This document shows, piece after piece, positions 51,006 to 64,000 of a DNA stretch of 64,000 bases. The stretch is from NCBI RefSeq assembly GCF_035582795.1, contig NC_134371.1, positions 50,881,001-50,945,000 on the forward strand, read 5' to 3'. Below the pieces are notes generated by a model, which did not search any database, was not told the DNA's origin, and worked only from the letters and a program-made list of their open reading frames with translations. Position numbers and translations under genes: made by a program. Source of the DNA: Mycteria americana. Lineage: Eukaryota > Chordata > Aves > Ciconiiformes > Ciconiidae. Position 1 is the first letter of the stretch, and the number at the start of each line of letters is the position of its first letter.

Positions 51006-51360
51006 TCAGGATGCAGTTGCTCCTTCCCACTCCACAAGATACTGCACCTTTCCATCAAGTGTCACCCGACGAGCCAAAACACGGTATTTTTCCCCACAAG
51101 CTATTCTACCTGCTGCACCAAAATAACTAGTAATAGAGTTCTTTAGATGATTGAGCTGCAACTCCTGATCTGCTAAGTTGTTAAGTATCTCTGTATTGAG
51201 TTCATCATACTGGTAATCTTCCTTGCTCTCATCATCTTTTACAATTTCTGAATTTTGAGTCTGGAGTGCTTTTCGTGGAAAGCGACCTCTTCTTCTCAAA
51301 TGTGGTATTGCAGCAGGCCAAGTTCTTCCTGTACGAGTCCTTTTTCTCGAGTCAGATAGA
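51006..51360 (-). other. MTF2: MTF2 last coding exon with chromo-like SUZ12-binding domain
   Basis: 117 residues plus stop. A basic Arg-rich start ([20 protein letters not shown]) is followed by the conserved segment [20 protein letters not shown] and, further on, [20 protein letters not shown]. This is the Polycomb-like C-terminal domain that binds SUZ12. Confidence 0.95.
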
Positions 51361-54300
51361 CTATTAAAAACAAAAACAACCCAAAAACCAAATAGCATTA
51401 ACTCCAAGGAACTTATTCAAAACGTATGCTTTATCATCAGTTATTTCCATGCGACTCATATCATAACTTCTTTGTTCTATTTTTCACTGATGAAAAGACT
51501 TGTTGCCTACAGATACTATAGTGCCTATAAACATGGCACATGCAACAAAGATTATTTACATAAGGAAAATTCTAATTTAACAAAATGTCAGAAAGGTTAG
51601 CTAAATGATATTAACTTATGCCTAGATATGTTAAGAGTACTATTTTGATACAGCTTAATCCCATTCTTAAGCAAATAAAAAACTGTCTTCAGAATTCTGC
51701 ACCAAATGTGGTTAAATTTGCAAATTAAAAGTACAGCTTTATCACACAGGTAGGTCTCAATTACAAAAGCTATACTATAAAAGAGTTTGAGACTTGATGT
51801 TAGTTAAGACTGCAAATAAGAAATTAATTTATGCATAGGGTTTTTTCCAAGCTGAATTTCTCAAGAAATTAAAACTCTGAAATAGGAAAGAAGATATTGC
51901 AAAATCTATTCTACATCACTACTTTCTATAGTACATGTGACTCACTAAAGATTTATTATATGTGACCAGAAAAATATGTATATCCAAAACTCACACAGAT
52001 TTTTATCAGGTAATGAAAAAAGAAGCTTCTGACATTATACAAGAATAAACCATCATCCAAATATTAAAAGTGTCCCAAGATATAAAGCCTTATGTAAAAA
52101 CCTACATCTGTAATTTGCACATACTAAAACATGTTTGATAAAGTCCTAAATTAAATGATACACAAACTTTTATGTTCAAGACTCCTATGTAGCATACTGA
52201 GGGAAAAAAGCACATCTTTTTAACATAAAAAAATTGAATAAGGGGCAGAAATACAAAACAGTGGCTTAAGTCCTTAGGTAACAATTTCGGAAGCCTAAGC
52301 TAAACATGAGTTTTTGAAGACTCATGAAAGCACTTGATAGCATGAACCAGAAAGAGAGGAGACAAAGTAAGTAGACTGAGAATACATGTACCTCAATAAA
52401 AGCAAAATTTATGTTTGCTGAACTTGAGAGAGGGAAAAGTTCAAGTAACTATTTGCAGAAGAGTTGATTGTAGTTAATAATTTATTTATGAAGACTGTGC
52501 CAAAAATTTTTTGTGCTCTATTTACTGTAGAAAATCACCACGTACTTACTATTCTTTAACATGAATACATAAACCTACAAAAACAAAAGCTGCTAAAATT
52601 AATTCAGGGTACACATCAGCTCTTTTGTGGCCTTTATTAAAAAACTAAACTCAGGAAGTGTTTATGGAGTTTAATTCTTTTCAGTAAATGTAATTTAACT
52701 ACATATTTTACATCAACAAAGAACATTAGTTAGTGAGCACAAAAAACCTCACCCTGTGTGTTGTAAGCATAACTAATAGAGACTATTTTTCTTTTGTCCT
52801 ATTTCTTTGGATTTCCCAATGCAATTTATAGCTCTACTCTGAGTCTCAGTTGCTCATTACTCCAAATCCCAGTGAATTACTACGTTCTCAATGTTATACC
52901 CCTTTGCAATACCCTCAGTTCTCTATTCTCCCACCAGTTCTGCAATACCCTTACCTCCATTTCACATCTACTACAGCTGCCTCATAACTTAAGTCAACCT
53001 CCTACCTTATCTTCCACCTTTGTTTTCCCAAAGCTTCATCCAAAAAAAAAAAACCCAACACACCACAACAGAACAGCACTGGCAATGACTAGGCCACAGA
53101 TCAGAAAATTGTCTGCCTTTCTGTAAGTGTGGGTTGCTGGTTTGGGTCTCTCATCCAAGTGTCTGTCTTCATGCATCTTGTTAGACCATAATTGCTTTGG
53201 AACTACCTGGATCAGATTTCATGGAAGTTAGCCAAAAGGTTCAGAACTGACTGGAAGTGCAACAGAACCTCAAGTTTTAGGAAAATAGACTTAGAACATT
53301 ACATGTCATGCTTTGGCAAGATATCTCTTGTAGAATCCCTGCAACTTCTGTTTATTAAGGGTGAAGTATTGCTGAACCAATTGTTTCCTGTCCCCGCTTT
53401 CAGAAAATTTTATTAAAATTAATATATTGCAAGTCTTAATCTTTAGAGCAGGTAGAGTAATTGAATAATTACCTATAATGTCTGGAAATGCTAGATGAGG
53501 TAGTTTCTTTCATACTGGCAGCACCTGTGGATTCCACATCTGAGGTATTGGATGAATGTGCAGTTCCATCAGATTTCCTGATATGCAAGATTAACAGGGT
53601 TGCCATGTAATGAAAATAATCTTATATTAAAAACTGAGCTGACATTTCAGAAGCAAACAGATAAATGACATCGTATTACAATGTTTTACAGGGAAATTTT
53701 TTTTATTATTTCTTTTTTTTTTAATTTACCCAACAGTGCAGGGTAATTCCAAGGCTGGGTTCTCTATCACTGGAACTGGTTCATTATCCTAGGAAGAAGA
53801 AGAAAAAAAAGTACTTCAAATTAAGTTTTAATTGCTGTATCAATTTTATTTGAGGGTGAATGGGAGAATATCATGATTCAGATTAACTGGTTATGTTTTT
53901 CTTCAAAAATTATAATCCAGTTAGAGGGAAAAGGGGCGGGGCAGGGGGGAGGGGGGGGAATATCCAAAACCTTACCAGAGGAGACGACTCTGGAGTTTTG
54001 TGAATCATTTTTCTTGTATAGGGACCAGGTGGACGACCTACTGATTTTTTTTTCCCCTTTCTTTCTATACCATTACTTAATTCCCTAGAAGAAAATTTAT
54101 ATTTTGTTCTGTATTATTGAAGATAATTTTCATTGAATACATGTTTTCCTTTGGCAATGAATACACAATTAGATGTCTATTGCTAAAACATTGCACTAAA
54201 TGAGGTTATTCTGGTAAATCAAAATTTTTTGCCTCTAGAATAGCATAAACAGATATAAGATCTTTCTAGTGACATTACTAATCCCCTGATGTTGAAGAGG

Positions 54301-57300
54301 AACAAACAAGTGTTATGTGTTGTTTATTCATATGATCACACTTGGTAAAAAAGATGGCACATTTACTAATTTACTAATACAAAGTTACAACTTCACATCA
54401 TACTTCCTATTTAAAATTCTAGTTAGATTATTGCATAAGAGCTCCAGAAAGGCAAGAAATTTTGTTTCGCAAATGGCAAAGTTGGGGTATTTTCTATTGT
54501 TCTTACTGCTGAATTTCATGTTGGGTTTTTTTATTTTAGAAGAATCCTAATATAAAGCTAATTAAATTTGTTCAAAGACCTTGTTCTCTCAAATAGTCCA
54601 CCTTTACAGTTATTTAAAAAAATACATTATACAGTGAAAAGGCCTTTTTTGTAGGCACCAAAAATATACCCAAAGTAGCCCTGATTTACCACAACATTGT
54701 TAGAGTGACCGGGTTATTTTACCTCACGTCAGGAATTGGCTTAGATGATTTTCTGCCTTTAATTTTGAACTCATGAGAAGTTCCTTCTGGTTCTTTCTCA
54801 GCCTTTAAAGCAGCATTTGGTGGCACAGGAGGAACACGAATTCTCAAGCCAAACAAATGCTTCTTTTTCTTTATTTCTTTTCCAGACATAAACCTAGATG
54901 ATTTTAAATGAATTGTTAAAATTCTGACCCCAGGGAAAGCAACTTTTAAAATAACAGTGTACATGCAAAACAAAACTATGCAAATTAGAATACTCATTCT
55001 AATGCTATTTTATTCCCCTCTTTCCCCTAACACAATCCTCACTCTCAAATACAGGATGCGAAGTAGAAAGAGGATGGAAATCAAAACAAATTTTTTCTCA
55101 TGATCTGGGTTCCACTCAAACAGTTATGTAATGTTATAGGTTGAAATAGAAACAGTATTTAAAATTTAAATGTTATCTGCAGCCAAAGTGATTCTCAGAT
55201 AGACTGAGCAAAGGAGACTGAAGACTGTAATCTACATCAGACTAAATAGGCAAACAACATTTAAAACAAAAAGTACCAATAACTTACATGGTCTTGTAAT
55301 CATTTAATGCCTCCAGTACATGCTCATATCTTTCAGATTTTGGTGTATCTGCCAGCTGTGAAGTATTAAGAAATCATTTAACCTGTCGAATTCTTTAGTA
55401 ATAGAAAGATTCCAGTTACTTTGAGTTACTGTAACTACAGATTCGGATGTGAAGTACATTTATGAAGTATTAGCTGTGGAAACTACCTAACCCCAAAGGA
55501 TATTAAAAATTATCTGATATATTCTGTGATTTACATCTACAGAATTCATGCCAGGATCAAGCCCAGGCCAAAGAATTTGAGTTTCACTTGTAAGAAGTCC
55601 AAGAAAAATTTCTCAAAGAATTTTAGTATACTCAAAGAACATAATACTAGTTTGCCCTCCCAAGACTGCTAACAAGAATTCTTCTGTGGCATTATATACT
55701 CCCAAATTAATTAAGATTGCAAGCAGAAGATAACTATATTGACACAAGAACTTTGTTATTTTATTGGTGATCATTGTAACCAAAAGCCTGCCACAGGACC
55801 CAATTCCCACTTTTGCCGACATTACTCAACATGATACAAAAAAAATGGAAGAGGCCCAGAAAAGTTAGAGTTTAAAAAAAAAAGTAAATCCATTTTCATG
55901 CCCCATTTGCTAAGACCCAGTCTAACCTTCCTTCTTGCACCAAAGCCTGAAGTAGCTAGTCCCTATCAAGCTACCAAAACACGGAGTCTTCTCTCTGAAA
56001 AATTGCATACTTACGAATTACAGACATAAAGCAGAGTAAGTATGGTGGTCACTAAAGTGGACACATCATTTACATAATAGAATTTAAAATAAGATTATTT
56101 ATTTTTATATTTAGAGAGCTATTTTTAAATTCCAGTGAAGCCACCATATTTCCAGTTGCCATGCCAAAATGTTCCAGAACTTATATCCAATTGGCTCTGA
56201 AGTAAATTTATCTTTAATTACGGAGTTGACAAACAGTTTAGAAGTTTCACTCTTAGTATGAATACTATAGAGCAGACTGTCCAACATTTGCAGCTCAAAA
56301 AAACCCCTGACCTTCAAATACTTTCTGAAGAATACAATTCTGACCAAACAGGACAGATAGAAATGCTCAAAGGAGTAAATGTGCTAACAGCTAAATAAAT
56401 GAGTAAATACACTCATAAAAGCCAACCTTTTAAAACAATTTTGGGCAAGATTCACAGTCAGTCTACCTGACTACCAAAGTTAAGGGAGATATTCAACCAA
56501 TTTTAGCCAAAGAAAGTAACAACTGCTTTTACACATCTTTACCATATGCATTCAGTACAATCCATTGCTATCCAGAGGTCTTGCAACTCTGCAGCACCTA
56601 ACTATAGAAAACTGCCATATATTTATCACATCCTAAATAACATCATGCTAAAAATTACTGGCTTAGGAAGTCTGATAATTCCACAATTTACTCCTATCTT
56701 ACCTATGGCTAAAAAACTTTTCCTCTTATTCTAAGTAGCTAGAGAAATAAACCAAAGTGTCATTTCTAACAGTGGCAAGCTAAGAATATTACAAAAACCT
56801 TAAAAACATTATATTATAGATGTTATTCTTTCTATGACTAATTTCCATTTAATAAAGAAACCAGATAAAACAAAGTAGTAAAATACATTTGCCTCAAGGT
56901 TTTCAAGACACAATTTTTCCCAACTTAGTGAGACCCATTTAGAATCTTTTCAGAATAAAGTCTTGAAGATTTCTTCAACACAGCTTTCATGCATTTATTC
57001 AAAATCTACCCGTTCAAAAATGTAGCCTTCAGACATAAAAGTAGTTTCCTTGAAGGTGTAGAACTATTGATTAAGGAATTGAAAGTACTACCTAACAAGG
57101 AGGTGAGTTTCCTTATTTTGGATCTCCCCTCTCCTTCCTCCCCATTAGTTACGTGTTTTTCACATAGATTGAGCATGGATAGATTGAAAGCAGAAAGGGG
57201 GGGAAGAAGAGCACAATAAGGACTGTAGCCTTTCAACTTCTTCAAAACAGCATGTGTGCTCCAAGTCAATGGCAGCTAGATAGCTCCGCTCTCCTCATCC

Positions 57301-60300
57301 ACACCACAGCTGCTCTGACTGGCCATTCTAACATGAAATTATGTTAAATCTAAATAAAGTTTATTACGCGAAATAAACATTGATTTCTTCTACATTTCCC
57401 TCAACACTAAGAAACAGAAGTCAAAATTAACCACCACTTATGTATTTGTTGAACTGCACAGTAAGACAGCCAGAACATTTCATTCTGTTGAAGAGATGGT
57501 GTCAGAATTACCACAATTTGTGCAGGCTTTTTTTTTTTTTTTTTAATTGAAGCTTGAGACTTGACATGACGGAATTATTGACTTGATATGACATAGCTAA
57601 GAGATGCCATACATCCCCAAGCAAACCAGATGTCTATTCATAATGACACTAATTGTAATTTTTAGTAATGCTTGAATGTTTGCTTGTCTTTCTAATAAAC
57701 TAATGACAGTCATAGTCTAAACATATGAATTTTAAACTATTTTCCATTATTTATGAAAAGTAGTTACTCATTTAAACCAAGAACATACATTTGATTCTCA
57801 AATTGTGTCTGCTAGTAAAAGTGGATTACAGATGTATGAATTTACTCAAAATAAGTATAAAAGTAGGACGTACTCATGATAAGAAAATTTCAAATCAGTT
57901 ATATGGCACCTGTATTAAAAAACTTCAAAACCCTAAACAATTGAATTTAGACATAAATTTTGCATCCAGCCATACATGCAGAAACAAATATCTACACTGC
58001 TCCTCTTAGTTAAATATGAAGTCAGTCTGCTTGGGGAAATGGATTTCCTTTAATGCTAAGATAACTGCCCAGTAAATCAAATAGCTGGAAAAATAAATAG
58101 TACAGTAGTGAACTAAAACCAAGATGCCTTGACAAGTAGCAGAATCAGACTGGAAAAGGATCAAAACAATCTTTAGACCTGGACACAAACAGATCACCCC
58201 CATGTTTGGAAGAGGGAGGAAAGAGGAAATGTTTGTGTATATTCATTTGTTATGTGTTACACCTTAGAGACTTTGAAGATGTGTTCATATGCAATATACA
58301 CTGCATTCAGTTCTACATTTACATTTTCTGGTCCGTGCACATTAAAATATCAAAGAACTATGAGACAATTATAAAGTGAAAGAAAAGGAAAATACATATA
58401 TGCAACAGAATAAGCAGTTGAGTATAAAGTTGCCATGCAAATAAAATAGTAGTTACATGGACCACTTGAGAAATTTTACAGCTCCGAAGAACATACACCA
58501 CTTAAAAAGCATTCTGTTTCTACAAGGAAATTAAAGATGGTCTCCTCATTATTTGGGATTACCAGATTTTAAGGCAATAAAGGATTTAACATCCAGAATA
58601 AAACACTAACTTTCAGGACATATGTATGTACTGTGAGGAAAAACAAGAAAGAGAAACACTTACTTACCTCACCAGGATGCAATCTATCCCAGTTTTCATT
58701 AATGTAGGCCATGAGTTCAAGCTCCGAATCAAAGTATTTCTTCTTATGAATAACACTTAGGTTGTAAAGGCATAGATGTGCTATATCTACCCTAGAATTC
58801 CAAAATATTTGAATAAAACACAGACAAAAGTCTTTTTCTTCCAATTGCTTTCTTTGAAATAATTTAATAGAAAATATATTAGCATGATATAGTTAGAGGA
58901 ACACAAAGCACAACTTAAAAAAACACTCAATCCAGGGAACAACATTATAAATTGTTGTCTTCCATTATTTCTCTTCCTCAAGGGATTCCTTCTGCTTTGA
59001 ATTTTACTTTCGTCTCTGCCTCATCTCATTGTTATGATGTTCCTTTAAACTCCAGAACTGGTCTAAACCATGGGATATTTAAGTAAGTCCAAATTCATAC
59101 TTGAATGTATCAATTCTGAATTCATGCAAGTATTTTGGTGAATTAACCTTTAACAAGGTAATTTCCACTATATATTTGTTAGCACATAATATCCACTAAA
59201 TTGGATATAATTTCTAATATGGGTTAGCTCAAACATTTCAAACTACAATTAACTATTAAGTCTCATCATGGAAACTATTATAAAATGTGTCAAGATGTAG
59301 TGAGTACTAGAGTATACATTTGGCCTATCTAATGGCAGGATCCTAAACCTGCAAAAAAGACTTTGTTCACATATCTCAATCTTCACACATACAAGTGAGT
59401 AGTTGCTTGCTACTTTACTGAACAATCCCAGGAATAAATCCCAAGAGCATGCAATTGCAATATATCTCTACATTTAAGGATAAACTTTTCCTTCAAAGTT
59501 GTCCCTGTTCATACAACCAGTAAAAACAACTCAGGAAACAACTCAAGACAGCAAGTGGATTTTCCTTTTTTGCAAGGAGAATCAAAATACCAAAAAGAAA
59601 AGCAGAGCACGTATTCAACTCACCCCCCCCCCCTTTTTTTTTTTTAATTCATACTTACCATCTCAGGGGTAAACGTTTGAGGTATTCTGGTCCAGAACTG
59701 CAAACTGAGCAAATGAACGTATAAAACCTAAAAATATATACATATGTATATGTACATGTGTCTGGGTTGTGGGTGTCTGTACACACACACTCTCTTAATG
59801 TTTTAAACACCCTAGTTATGAAAAAAAAAAAAGATGAAGTTAAGCAGGCTAGAAACCCAGCCATATGATATTCAAGAGTCCCTTTGTCCTCCACCTTCCT
59901 TTATCAACTTCCACGATCTGTGCTGCTACCTACTGGGCCAGATACCAGGTACGTCCTCAATTTTATCCTGGTACCACTGTTTCACACTCCTTTAGAAAGT
60001 CCCTCAACCTGTAACTGTATCAATGAAGATGCTCTGTAATGTCCCTACTCCATTCTCTCAAATGCAGAAACCTGTGCACCAGTCTAAGCATTTAAAGGAC
60101 CCATGCACTCCTGGGTCCTAACTCAGTTCCTTCATACAAACATTCAAGCACAATCAACAGCTAAAAGAAAGTAATAGATTATGAATGAGATACTCCTTGA
60201 TTCCCTTCTCCAGTTTTCTCTCTCATCTGCTCCAAGTTCCTCTTAAAATGAAAGCACAGACCAGTACTCTTTTTCATTTCCTTTTGTCCCAACTCATCAC

Positions 60301-63105
60301 ACACGAAGAGAGGATGTACGTAGTTCCCCTCAGTCTAACTATCCTTCCAGCTTTCTCCAGTTCTCTATACTATTAGTACAGGGAACTACTACTGCACACA
60401 CACACTGACAACCTGCCTTGAAGCATGGTCCGTGTTGCATGTAAGAGATTAGTCAGCTATACAATGTGAACTTGAAAGCCCTTATCTAATTTATAGGCCT
60501 GCTAAAGTGGTCTGCTTTAAAGCTTCCAATCTCCCAGTAGCCAGCACCTACAGTATAATGGACTTCTACACAAAGTGAAGTCAGTAACAGTTTTAATTTA
60601 ACTGTCCATTGGCTACCCCTCCACCACCCCACGCTCCTTCATTAAACAGAGATGAAGAACTGCATTTTCCTGGCACCTGAACACATACTTTATTTCATAT
60701 AATCTTCTACACAAAACTCACCCCGTTTTTGGAAAATACTGTTGTATTACAGATGCCTTAATAAAAGCTCATATGTGAGATTCCCTCCACACTTTAACTA
60801 AAGACAACCATAAAGTACAGCTTAAGTTTCTTACCTGTCACCAAAAAGCATTGGCTTTTGGAGGCACTGCACACAAGCCTCATGAAACCACTGCTTACAT
60901 TTGCAGCACTGCAACATCTTTAGATACCAGCTTCACCAACAGAAAGAAAAACAAGATGTGTTACAAAAGTTACTGAAAATTGTTCTTCATTACATTTAAA
61001 TTAAGTAGCAAGGAATCTTCTGACCCAAACTGATTTTCACAGTTTATACAACAAACAGTCATCTGTAGGAATATTTCTGCAACACTGACTTCCATAATGA
61101 ATCATTACTAGAAGAGAGTAAACAAGAGTAATAAAAGATAGTCTAGTAAAAGGATGGATTAAGTTATTAAATGATGAAAAAAAATTTAGTTTCCTCTGAC
61201 AACCACCTTCTAATTCTCGATATTAAGAATTCAGTAACTCCATATAAGCTCCTTCTCACATACTGGATTAGCTTCCTTGTTATTTTCCAAAGGATGGCAC
61301 AGCCGCATTAAGTCACAAACATTTGTTCTGAGGATTCAACTACTTGAATCCTCAAAATGAACCTCACAGTTTACACTTACAGACACCAGAGTATTTATCT
61401 CTAGCTGCTTAAGAAGTCCTCTTCTTGCCTTTCTTGTAAGAAAGTAGCAGCAAAGGACTCTAATGCCATAAGAGGAAAAAAGTCTTTCCCCTGCCAATAA
61501 TTGCAACCCAGGGTATGTTGTTATGGTAGAATCAGACAGCTGTCTATTCCAACAAAGTTTAATAAACTGATCTCTAGATGCATTTATATTTGTGACAAAT
61601 GACAGAGCTGAGTTAACATCAGAAAAATACCGCCTAGAATTGCAAGAAAATCAACAAACAACTCCATCCAATCTCAACACATTAACAGTAGCAACGCAAA
61701 AAAAAAAATATTCTTGCTTGTTGTAGAATGGACTGTGATGTTATATGATGGTAACACACATAACACACACAATACGATGGACAAAATTAAAACAAACCAA
61801 AAGATATGATGGGAGAAGGAAAGCCATTAATAATATATTTCCCATAAGACATTTAAAAAAACCTCAAACATATATATATTAAAAAAAAAAATCAAAATTC
61901 CACTTTGCATTGAGTTTAATACCTACACACAATAGAAAGACAAACTAACAAGTTCACGAGTAAAAGTCTACAGGATCAGGGCCAAAGTTTGCAGCTGCAT
62001 TATGGAGAAAAGTTCTTAATATATTATCTGTTTACTTACTCTCCAGGTCCTCCACAATAGCAGTAACACTGCTGGACATTTGTTTTATGACCTGCATCCC
62101 ACTCAAGGTCTGTTGCATTATACGGTAACGTTTGTTTCATGACTTGCAGTGCTTTGGCATTTGGTCCTTTCTTAAGCGCACCACCCCTCTGGGCCAAAAC
62201 AAATACATTAGTTTACAAAACCAATAATATTTCTGAAACTTTCAAATCTTTTAATTTGAAAGTTACAAAAATTTGTCTAAAATCAAGTAAAATACTTTCA
62301 CCTGTATTTGTTTTAATACTAGCATATTTAAAAATAAATTGAAAGCCAAATGTCACCTATTTCTAAAATAAGTATTAATTCCCAACATATAAAACTTCCA
62401 TTCAGATCAAAGTTAACAAAAAAGAAATCACTGGAAAAAATGCTATTTCTTTTTGTTTGTTGTTTGTTTCAACTTCAAAAACAAAGTATACATGCAATAT
62501 GGGATGTATTAAGAAATGTTTTTCTAGAAACACACCTTTGTTGTTGTTGCAAAAACGCACTGTCGACAGAGCCATTTATCATCCGAATCAATCACGCTGG
62601 AATCGATATTTGGTGTGTGACACAGCTGATGATAACCTGTATAAAAAAAATGATCAGCCAAAGTGTTATTAAATGGAAAAAAGTAGTTTACACAGAATTT
62701 ACAATATATAGTTTTAATGCAACTATAAGGTGTTATCCATCATTAATGCCAAAAATCTGATTTAAAAGATTGGTAACATTCAAAATGGTCTTTTAAATTT
62801 TCTTAGTGGAAAAAATAAACTTTACTTACAGAACAGGTGTTAGTCACTTTAATGTGGATTATCATTATTCACTGAGCTGTTAATAGCCACTAAGGGCTAT
62901 AAAATTTAAAATCAGTTGAGCAGTCAGTCATAGCCAGGCAAATATCCTCCTTCATGAAACAAATCAAAACGCCTTTTAAAATGCAATAAATAAAAAAAAA
63001 TCTAGTTACCTTGCCCACATTTATCACATATAACCATTTCATTTGGTGCTTCTGAATACTCTTCCTGACATATTGTACAGACCATTTCCCCACTTTCAGT
63101 GGCTC
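51006..63105 (-). CDS. MTF2: Metal-response element-binding transcription factor 2 / Polycomb-like 2, last 12 coding exons (partial)
   Basis: PRC2.1 accessory subunit that recruits EZH2-SUZ12 to unmethylated CpG islands and reads H3K36me3. Coding exons on the minus strand: 63105-63010, 62636-62536, 62188-62040, 60930-60835, 59727-59659, 58791-58668, 55355-55288, 54893-54723, 54084-53976, 53788-53730, 53577-53473, 51360-51006. They give 500 residues in one frame to TGA at 51008-51006. Human MTF2 is 593 aa as I recall, so about 93 N-terminal residues, including the Tudor domain, are on exons beyond the right edge. Order of domains: PHD1, PHD2, EH winged-helix, a basic low-complexity linker, then the chromo-like C-terminus ending [14 protein letters not shown]. 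The near-identity to human in the PHD, EH and C-terminal parts, and the TMED5/CCDC18 neighbours, separate it from PHF1 and PHF19. Confidence 0.97.
53473..54084 (-). other. MTF2: MTF2 basic linker exons
   Basis: Three small exons: 54084-53976 ([20 protein letters not shown], an AT-hook-like GRP motif), 53788-53730 ([20 protein letters not shown]) and 53577-53473 (Ser/Thr-rich, ending SSSISRHYS). This is the least conserved part of the protein compared with human as I recall it. Confidence 0.88.
54723..58791 (-). other. MTF2: MTF2 extended-homology (EH) winged-helix domain exons
   Basis: Exons 58791-58668 ([20 protein letters not shown]), 55355-55288 ([20 protein letters not shown]) and 54893-54723 ([20 protein letters not shown]). 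The KKKKH loop is the segment known in PCL proteins to contact unmethylated CpG DNA. The 3.3-kb intron between 55355 and 58668 shows no further exon. Confidence 0.92.
59623..59645. repeat. C11-T12 homopolymer pair beside an MTF2 splice donor
   Basis: On the minus strand it reads A12 then G11, beginning 14 nt after the last base of the exon ending at 59659 (donor GTAAGTATG). Intronic G runs this close to a donor can act as splicing enhancers. Confidence 0.85.
59659..62188 (-). other. MTF2: MTF2 inter-PHD linker and PHD finger 2 (three exons)
   Basis: Exon 62188-62040 carries the linker ([19 protein letters not shown]) and the first Cys pair ([10 protein letters not shown]). Exon 60930-60835 gives [19 protein letters not shown]. 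Exon 59727-59659 gives [20 protein letters not shown]. All zinc ligands are intact. Confidence 0.93.
62536..63105 (-). other. MTF2: MTF2 PHD finger 1 (two exons)
   Basis: Exons 63105-63010 and 62636-62536 encode the Cys4-His-Cys3 zinc ligands in CTIC, CDKC, the His/Cys of YHQLCHTP and CRQC. The upstream exon must end with one G (phase 1). It should carry the end of the Tudor domain, which is not in the window. Confidence 0.93.
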
Positions 63106-64000
63106 CTAGACAAAGACGAAAGCGTGATTTTTTTCAGATTACATCTGCAGTTGGAATAGTTATCACTTGTATGGCTTGTTTTCATAATTTCAGTTACAGA
63201 TTCACGCATTTTAGAAACATACCGTTACAGAGTCTAACTTCCTAACAAAAATTAATTCAAACATTTTGTACAGACTGTATATGTTACAAATATTTATATC
63301 ACTTATCATAGGCTACCAGATATTTACAGGCTATATATTGCCTATTTACTACGCAGTCCTTAAGATCAACAATAAAAATTAAATAACTGAATAAAGAATG
63401 TAAATGCAGGCTAAAAAATATGTATAAACAAATCCTATCCAATAGTACTGATAGATATGTTTTATCCTATCTGATAGTCAGCTCAGATATGTTTTGTATT
63501 TACAGTAGTTTGTGCTTCTTTTCATGTAAATAAATGCATACTTTGGTGCACATCTTTGACAGATCTGCCCCAGATGCTTTAATATTAAACTCCAACATTC
63601 TTAGGAATTACTTCTTATACATATCTGCAAGCATAAAAAAAAGCACACAGTAACAGTAGAGGTAAGAAAAAAAAGTTAGCTTGCAAACTGGAAACAAAGC
63701 TACATTTTGCTCCAATTATACCATGTATCAATGTAAAAAAATCTGAATTTAAAATACAAGTTATTTAATCTACATGTTATCACACTCATGCACTAAAGTT
63801 TGATAGTTACGATAAATGAATCAAAGATCATAAACTAGTACTATACAGAAGCAGAAGAACACTATTTTAAAAGCTTCTCAGAAATAAAAGTTGATTTTTT
63901 GCTATTATGAATACAAAGCTTCTCCTATCAGCAGATAAAGCGTTTAAACATCAAGAATCAGCGAGAGCCAAATCAGATTTCCATTGCCTTTATGATACAG
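63106..64000 (-). other. MTF2: MTF2 intron upstream of PHD1
   Basis: AT-rich sequence up to the window edge. No Tudor-domain codons or other exon seen on the minus strand. Confidence 0.75.

Noticed and set aside
1-64000. Search for CRISPR arrays, operons, phage-like or other multigene systems
   Set aside because: The window is ordinary spliced vertebrate DNA. No regularly spaced repeats, clustered unknown genes, rRNA or tRNA were seen.

Overview
The window is vertebrate nuclear DNA, most likely from a bird or another sauropsid. Every gene is split into short exons with GT-AG, and occasionally GC-AG, introns. The genes carry human-like protein families in compact introns, and little dispersed repeat is recognisable. 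The core is the block CCDC18 (-) / TMED5 (+) / MTF2 (-), the same neighbourhood I recall on human chromosome 1p22. Assignments rest on translating exons by eye and on recalled family sequences; no database search was run.

Layout. At 0.56-4.67 kb lie the first four coding exons of a short-chain dehydrogenase of the RDH8/HSD17B1 type on the minus strand, with its 3' part beyond the left edge. At 4.7-10.7 kb is sequence with no confident exon, which must hold the CCDC18 3' end if that gene ends here. At 10.7-33.0 kb are 23 coding exons of CCDC18 (minus), which join in one frame to give 1,111 codons. At about 33.6-35.2 kb is a CpG island that works as a head-to-head promoter. At 34.46-40.08 kb is the complete TMED5 gene (plus, 4 coding exons, 230 aa), with a 3' UTR reaching about 42.9 kb. 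At 43-51 kb there is no confident coding exon; this stretch probably includes MTF2 3' UTR. At 51.0-63.1 kb are the last 12 coding exons of MTF2 (minus, 500 aa: both PHD fingers, EH domain and C-terminal chromo-like domain), with the Tudor-coding exons beyond the right edge.

The four genes do not form a pathway. They are a photoreceptor or steroid-type oxidoreductase, a centrosomal coiled-coil protein, a p24 cargo receptor and a Polycomb PRC2 accessory factor. What links them is arrangement: CCDC18 and TMED5 share a promoter, and TMED5 and MTF2 converge tail to tail.

The points most worth a second look are these: CCDC18 lacks the C-terminal part known in human, and a plausible new short terminal exon sits downstream; the RDH8-like gene has two consecutive GC-AG introns; an RDH8-like gene sits next to CCDC18; and an in-frame ATG lies upstream of the TMED5 signal peptide. 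I found no sign of a novel multigene system.
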